NCBI RefSeq assembly: GCF_001424345.1
Contig: NZ_LMPF01000002.1
Location: 179,613 to 243,612, forward strand
DNA from: Burkholderia sp. Leaf177
Lineage (GTDB): Bacteria; Pseudomonadota; Gammaproteobacteria; Burkholderiales; Burkholderiaceae
Direction of reading: 5' to 3'
Length of the DNA: 64,000 nucleotides
In this document: positions 60,377 through 64,000 of the stretch, piece by piece
Position numbering within the stretch: position 1 is the first letter of the stretch
Layout of the letters: every line of letters begins with the position of its first letter
Program-made: the position numbers and the translations under genes
The notes under the pieces: model-generated
The model's database searches: none
What the model was told of the DNA's origin: nothing
What the model saw: the letters and a program-made list of their open reading frames with translations, nothing else

Positions 60377-61219
60377 TTAATGTTGCGTGGTGATGGCAGG
60401 GAGATGCAGCAATTCGCGTGCTTGCGCAGCGCTTGCAACCTCGCGTCCGTATTCGGCGCAAAGGGCCGCAACGCGCCCCACCAGTTGCGCATTGCTACTG
60501 GCAAGCGTGTCCTTGTCCCAACGAATGTTGTCCTCCAGACCCGTGCGGCAATGTCCGCCAAGCTCGAGCGTCCAATGGTTCACTTCGAGCTGATGCCGCC
60601 CGATCCCCGCCGCTGTCCACGTGGCATCGGGCAACTCGGCGCGCAAGCGCTCGACTTCGAACGCGAGGATTTCGCGCTTCGCAGGCAGCGCATTCTTCAC
60701 GCCCATCACAAACTGCACATGTACCGGCGATACGAGCAAACCTTGTGCAACGAGATCCACGGTGCTGTAAAGCATCGCAAGGTCGAAGATCTCGATCTCG
60801 GGCTTGACGTTGTGATCAAGCATCGACTTTGCCAGCGACCTGACGAAATCCGGCGGATTTTCGTAGACGGTCGTCGGGAAGTTGACTGAGCCGGTTGCAA
60901 GCGACGCCATGTCGGGACGCAAGTCGAGCATCGCGCCGCGTTGTTCGAATGAACGGCCGCGACCGCCCGTCGAAAACTGGATGATGATGTCCGGGCAATG
61001 CTTGCGGATGCCCGTTTGCAATTCGTCAAAACGCGAGCGGTCCGAACTCGAATTCTCCTGCTCGTCGCGAACATGCAGATGCACGAGCGACGCGCCTGCT
61101 TCATACGATTCGTGCGTGCTTTCTATCTGTTCGGCAATCGATATGGGCACGGCGGGATTGTCTTTCTTGCGCGGCACGGAACCGGTAACAGCGACGGAAA
61201 TGATGCAGGGATCAGTCAT
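60377..61219 (-). CDS. BKACE family beta-keto acid cleavage enzyme (second copy)
   Basis: A 280-residue TIM-barrel enzyme. VAVTGSVPRKKDNPAVPIS opens the barrel, the Zn-binding His pair is in ASLVHLHVRDEQ and the Glu in HCRTGLEDNIRWDKD. Family enzymes use acetyl-CoA to cleave beta-keto acids to acetoacetate plus an acyl-CoA. It is sandwiched between an MHS-family transporter and quiC, which suggests a substrate from the protocatechuate route; 3-oxoadipate would give succinyl-CoA and acetoacetate without a CoA-transferase and thiolase. That is inference. ATG 61219 matches homologue starts; ATG 61231 would add four residues. Confidence 0.88.
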   Translation of the reverse strand: MTDPCIISVAVTGSVPRKKDNPAVPISIAEQIESTHESYEAGASLVHLHVRDEQENSSSDRSRFDELQTGIRKHCPDIIIQFSTGGRGRSFEQRGAMLDLRPDMASLATGSVNFPTTVYENPPDFVRSLAKSMLDHNVKPEIEIFDLAMLYSTVDLVAQGLLVSPVHVQFVMGVKNALPAKREILAFEVERLRAELPDATWTAAGIGRHQLEVNHWTLELGGHCRTGLEDNIRWDKDTLASSNAQLVGRVAALCAEYGREVASAAQARELLHLPAITTQH

Positions 61220-61310
61220 GACTACGTCCATTGATTGGGTCTTCGTTTGCCGGGCATCGCTCGAACAATCGAGTCACGCCCGCTCTCGGATTCCAGGCCA
61301 GACCTTCACA

Positions 61311-62618
61311 TCAGGTCTTTTTCATCTTCGCGGCAACGAGCACCGACAGCGCGCATCCGATGGCAAGATACGCCGCGACCGGATGCCACGAGCCGCCGGC
61401 GAAACTCACCAGCGCCACTGCGATGAACGGCGTGAAGCCGCCGCCAACCACGCTCGCCACCTGATAACCCACGCCCGCGCCGCTATAACGGTATTCGGTG
61501 CCGAAGAGTTCGGTGAACATCGGCTGCTGGACGCTCACGATCATGTCGTGCGCAATGTTTGCGAGCATCACCGAGAAGACGACGATCCAGACTGTCGAGC
61601 GTGCGTCGAGTGCGAGAAAGAACGGCACGGCGCTCAACATGCCGATCACCGCGCCGATCATGTAGATCCGGCGACGGCCGAAGCGATCAGCGAGGATGGC
61701 GAAACACGGAATGGTCAGGATGCTGATGGCGCCCACCAGCAAGCCGATGTTCAGGAAGAACTGGCGCGGCATGCCCAGATTGCTCGTGGAGTAGCTCAAC
61801 GCGAAAGCGGTGACTATGTACATGGTGAAGAGCTCGGCGAGACGCAGCGCGATGATCAGCAGGAACGCTTTCGGATGTTGGCGCAGCGCTTCGAAGATCG
61901 GCATGCGTTTGGCTTTTTGGCCCTTTTCAATAACCTTGTGCACGAACTCCTGCGACTCTTCCATGCTCGATCGAACCCACAATCCGATCAGCACAAGGAC
62001 AACGCTGAACACGAACGGAATGCGCCAGCCCCAGCTCTTGAACGTGGCGTCGTCCATGGTCTGGCTGAGAATGGACACAATGCCCGTTGCAAGGATCAGC
62101 CCGACGCCATAACCGACCTGCACGCCGCTGCTATAGAACGCTTTCTTTTTGCTGGGCGCGCTTTCCACGGCCATGAGCGCCGCCCCGCCCCATTCACCGC
62201 CTACGGCAAATCCCTGGATCGCACGCAGCGCGATCAACAGCACCGGCGCCCACCAGCCGATCGACGCAAACGTCGGCAACAACCCAATCAATGCCGTCGA
62301 CAAACCCATCATCATCACGGTCAGCACGAGCATGCGCTTGCGGCCGAGCCTGTCGCCGTAGTGGCCGAACACGAACCCACCCAGCGGCCGGAACAGGAAC
62401 CCTACGCCGAACGTGCCGAATGCCGCTAGCGTGCCCATCGCCGGGCTGACCTTCGGGAAGAACTCGGTGTTGAACACGATCGCGGCGATGATCCCGTAGA
62501 GCAGGAAGTCGTACCAGTCGACCACTGCGCCTACAAAACTGCCGAGTGCCGCCTTGCGGGCGCGGCTCTTGTCGAGGTCGATTCTGGCGACATCGACAGG
62601 CTGGATTGCGATAGTCAT
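61311..62618 (-). CDS. MHS-family MFS transporter (ShiA/KgtP/PcaT-like)
   Basis: A 435-residue inner-membrane symporter. AALGSFVGAVVDWYDFLLYG, GFLFRPLGGFVFGHYGDRLGRKRML and AIQGFAVGGEWGGAALMAVE are the metabolite:H+ symporter signatures shared by ShiA, KgtP and PcaT. I start at ATG 62618 (MTIAIQPVD); the longer frame to 62756 runs through the operator region. First gene of the MHS-BKACE-quiC(-HPPD) operon and directly downstream of the PcaR-type operators. Shikimate, quinate or protocatechuate-type acids are the plausible substrates. Confidence 0.9.
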   Translation of the reverse strand: MTIAIQPVDVARIDLDKSRARKAALGSFVGAVVDWYDFLLYGIIAAIVFNTEFFPKVSPAMGTLAAFGTFGVGFLFRPLGGFVFGHYGDRLGRKRMLVLTVMMMGLSTALIGLLPTFASIGWWAPVLLIALRAIQGFAVGGEWGGAALMAVESAPSKKKAFYSSGVQVGYGVGLILATGIVSILSQTMDDATFKSWGWRIPFVFSVVLVLIGLWVRSSMEESQEFVHKVIEKGQKAKRMPIFEALRQHPKAFLLIIALRLAELFTMYIVTAFALSYSTSNLGMPRQFFLNIGLLVGAISILTIPCFAILADRFGRRRIYMIGAVIGMLSAVPFFLALDARSTVWIVVFSVMLANIAHDMIVSVQQPMFTELFGTEYRYSGAGVGYQVASVVGGGFTPFIAVALVSFAGGSWHPVAAYLAIGCALSVLVAAKMKKT

Positions 62619-62755
62619 TGCGTTGTCTCTGATCTGTATTGGTTTGACTGTCCGATGTTTTTTGCGTGCCGCCCACTTGGGCGAGCCGATCGGTTCAGCG
62701 GTGAATGGAGCATAGGTTGGCGTGATTCGCGGATCAACGGTTTCATGCGAATGCA

Positions 62756-62791
62756 ACGCGATTATCGAACGAGAATGTGCGATTAGCGATC
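62756..62791 (-). promoter_or_regulatory. Tandem PcaR/PcaU-type IclR operators upstream of the MHS-BKACE-quiC operon
   Basis: Read on the minus strand, 62756-62770 is GTTCGATAATCGCGT (13 of 15 to GTTCGATAATCGCAC) and 62777-62791 is GATCGCTAATCGCAC (13 of 15). The sites are direct repeats spaced 21 bases, two helical turns apart, ending about 138 bases before the MHS start. Paired 15-bp sites of this sequence are what PcaR-type IclR regulators bind at pca promoters, to my knowledge. Confidence 0.8.
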
Positions 62792-62887
62792 GTTTATGGG
62801 GTTAGCACTAAGGCATTCGATCTCCTTCGGGATGCAAGCTGTGCGGATTCCGCGATCGAACCGCACATGACAAAAACGCATCCTCGT

Positions 62888-62902
62888 GAGCGATAATCGC
62901 CC
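62888..62902 (+). promoter_or_regulatory. PcaR-like site ahead of iclR
   Basis: GAGCGATAATCGCCC matches the operator at 12 of 15 positions, in plus orientation, 42 bases before the iclR start. Likely autoregulation. Confidence 0.6.
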
Positions 62903-62944
62903 GTACGTCATCACTGATCGCACACCATCCAAGGGTTATTGCTC

Positions 62945-63718
62945 ATGACCAAACGCCCGCCGCTCGACAAACGCGACTGGATCGCGGGACTCGAAAAAGG
63001 TCTTGCGATACTCGAGGCCTTCGACAGCGAACATGCGCGCATGACGCCGACCCAGGCCGCGACGCGCACAGGCATGACACGCACGGCCGCGCGCCGGCAT
63101 CTGCTAACGCTGGAACATCTCGGCTATGTTGAAAGCGACGGCAAGCTCTTTGGGCTCACGCCGCGCGTGTTGCGGGTTGGTTGGTCGTACTTCGATTCCG
63201 CGCGCCTGCCCAAGCTGGTTCAGCCCTACCTGCAACAACTCAGCGCAACGCTCAACGAGTCGGTCTACATGAGCGTGCTCGACGAATGGGAGCTTGTGTT
63301 CATCGCGCGCAACGGGACCTCCCGTGTGATGACGACCGGCTTCGTGCTCGGTGCGCGCGTCCCGGCGCCACTGACTTCGCCGGGGGTCGTGCTGCTCGCT
63401 TACAAGCCCGATGAAGACGCGGTCCACGAGTGGCTCGACACCACGTCGCTCGCACCGTTCACGCCGCATACGCTGACCAACAAGGTCCGGCTGCAGGAGA
63501 AGATCCGTCAGGCACGCGCCGATGGTTATGCGGTCATCGAACAGCAATTGCAGGTCGGCGTGCGTGGCATTGCGGTGCCGGTGAAGGACAGGCATGGTGA
63601 AGTTGTCGCGGCGCTCAGCACCAACATGCCGATAGGACGCGAAACCACGGAAGCCGCGGTCAACCGCGTGGTGCATCATCTGCAAGAGACCGCGCTTGCC
63701 ATGCTGAATGTGGTCTGA
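62945..63718 (+). CDS. IclR family regulator (PcaR/PobR/PcaU type)
   Basis: A 257-residue regulator. DWIAGLEKGLAILEAFDSE at residues 11-29 is the hallmark opening of the PcaR/PcaU/PobR subgroup, followed by the winged helix TPTQAATRTGMTRTAARRHL. The GAF-like ligand domain holds SVLDEWELVFIARNGTSRVM and LTSPGVVLLAYKPDED. It is divergent from the MHS-BKACE-quiC operon and next to sites resembling the PcaR operator, which supports control of quinate/protocatechuate genes; a beta-ketoadipate or protocatechuate ligand would be expected. Start ATG 62945 has AAGGG upstream. A LysR gene follows 15 bases later. Confidence 0.92.
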   Translation: MTKRPPLDKRDWIAGLEKGLAILEAFDSEHARMTPTQAATRTGMTRTAARRHLLTLEHLGYVESDGKLFGLTPRVLRVGWSYFDSARLPKLVQPYLQQLSATLNESVYMSVLDEWELVFIARNGTSRVMTTGFVLGARVPAPLTSPGVVLLAYKPDEDAVHEWLDTTSLAPFTPHTLTNKVRLQEKIRQARADGYAVIEQQLQVGVRGIAVPVKDRHGEVVAALSTNMPIGRETTEAAVNRVVHHLQETALAMLNVV

Positions 63719-63733
63719 GCGAGCAGGGACATC

Positions 63734-64000
63734 ATGAATCTCAGGCACTTGCACGCGTTTGTCGTCCTCGCGGAGGAACTCAATTTCAGCCGCGCGGCGG
63801 ACCGGTTGCATATTGCGCAGCCCGCGCTCAGCCAGCAGATCCGCGCGCTGGAGGAACGGCTCGGCACGCAACTCGTGGATCGCGGCAGCCGGCCGCTGCG
63901 CCTGACCGAAGCAGGAAGTTATCTGTGCATCGAGGCGCGGCAGATACTTGCTTCGTACGATCAGGCCGCGCTCGGCACGCGTGAAATCGGACTCGGCTTG
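63734..64000 (+). CDS. LysR family regulator, N-terminal part (cut by window edge)
   Basis: An open frame from ATG 63734 to the right edge, 89 codons. MNLRHLHAFVVLAEELNFSR with AADRLHIAQPALSQQIRALE is a full LysR helix-turn-helix, of the CatM/BenM/PcaQ-like style. It follows iclR by 15 bases with GGGA upstream, so it may be co-transcribed and could belong to the same aromatic catabolic regulon. The effector domain is outside the window. Confidence 0.9.
   Translation, partial: MNLRHLHAFVVLAEELNFSRAADRLHIAQPALSQQIRALEERLGTQLVDRGSRPLRLTEAGSYLCIEARQILASYDQAALGTREIGLGL

Larger units (their letters stand above)
62619..62944. other. 326-base divergent promoter region
   Basis: Lies between the MHS transporter and the iclR gene, transcribed away from each other. 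It contains three 15-bp operator-like sites (62756-62770, 62777-62791, 62888-62902). No gene is seen; longer frames crossing it are extensions of the flanking genes. Confidence 0.6.

Noticed and set aside
1-64000. tRNA, rRNA, CRISPR array, IS element or prophage
   Set aside because: Looked for and not found: no cloverleaf, no regular spaced repeats, no transposase or integrase frames on either strand.

Overview
The window is GC-rich chromosomal DNA from a beta-proteobacterium. The gene content (many LysR regulators, MFS and CUT2 transporters, a GLUG-type two-partner exoprotein, OmpC-like porins ending in Phe, a prkA-yeaH-spoVR module) points to Burkholderiaceae, most likely Paraburkholderia or Caballeronia; this is judged from protein resemblance only. 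I see no rRNA, tRNA, CRISPR array, phage or insertion sequence. It reads as an accessory, catabolism-rich replicon segment.

Layout. 1-3.4 kb: tail of a probable sugar-binding protein, a CUT2 sugar ABC ATPase and a LacI regulator, with no permease between them. 3.5-5.5 kb: a methyl-accepting chemotaxis protein behind a good sigma-28 promoter. 5.6-6.4 kb: a 2-keto-4-pentenoate hydratase-type enzyme. 6.4-12.4 kb: an 820-base leader with an 11-bp periodic repeat array, then the stress module prkA-yeaH-spoVR. 12.4-24.5 kb: mixed genes (AI-2E-type permease, TPR/glycosyltransferase-like protein, a TetR-controlled pair of oxidoreductases, aldo/keto reductase, DHA2 exporter with a divergent LysR, tannase-type esterase, CHRD protein, Dps). 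24.6-36.1 kb: a large co-directional catabolic cluster with GntR regulator, SDR, BKACE, metallo-hydrolase, CUT2 transporter (binding protein, ATPase and a double-length fused permease), 3-hydroxyacyl-CoA/L-gulonate-type dehydrogenase, SMP-30 lactonase and iron alcohol dehydrogenase. 36.5-42.6 kb: thioredoxin-like protein, LysR/MFS pair, PEP-mutase-family enzyme. 40.9-45.2 kb: a two-partner secretion pair. 45.4-52.98 kb: a dienelactone hydrolase/NTF2 fusion, LysR/MFS pair, and a UxaA-type sugar-acid dehydratase with MFS and LysR. 53-64 kb: a quinate/shikimate degradation region.

How the parts fit. The 53-62.6 kb region forms two minus-strand operons: porin-MFS-shikimate/quinate dehydrogenase-aroQ, and MFS-BKACE-quiC-HPPD. 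Together they would take quinate or shikimate to protocatechuate. Both promoter regions carry 15-bp sites close to the PcaR-family operator GTTCGATAATCGCAC, some of them in 21-bp-spaced pairs, and the adjacent IclR gene is the obvious candidate regulator. The 24.6-36.1 kb cluster looks like a complete, uncharacterised pathway: import of a sugar-like compound, oxidation to a lactone, hydrolysis to an acid, oxidation to a beta-keto acid, and cleavage by BKACE with acetyl-CoA. The substrates are inferred, not shown.
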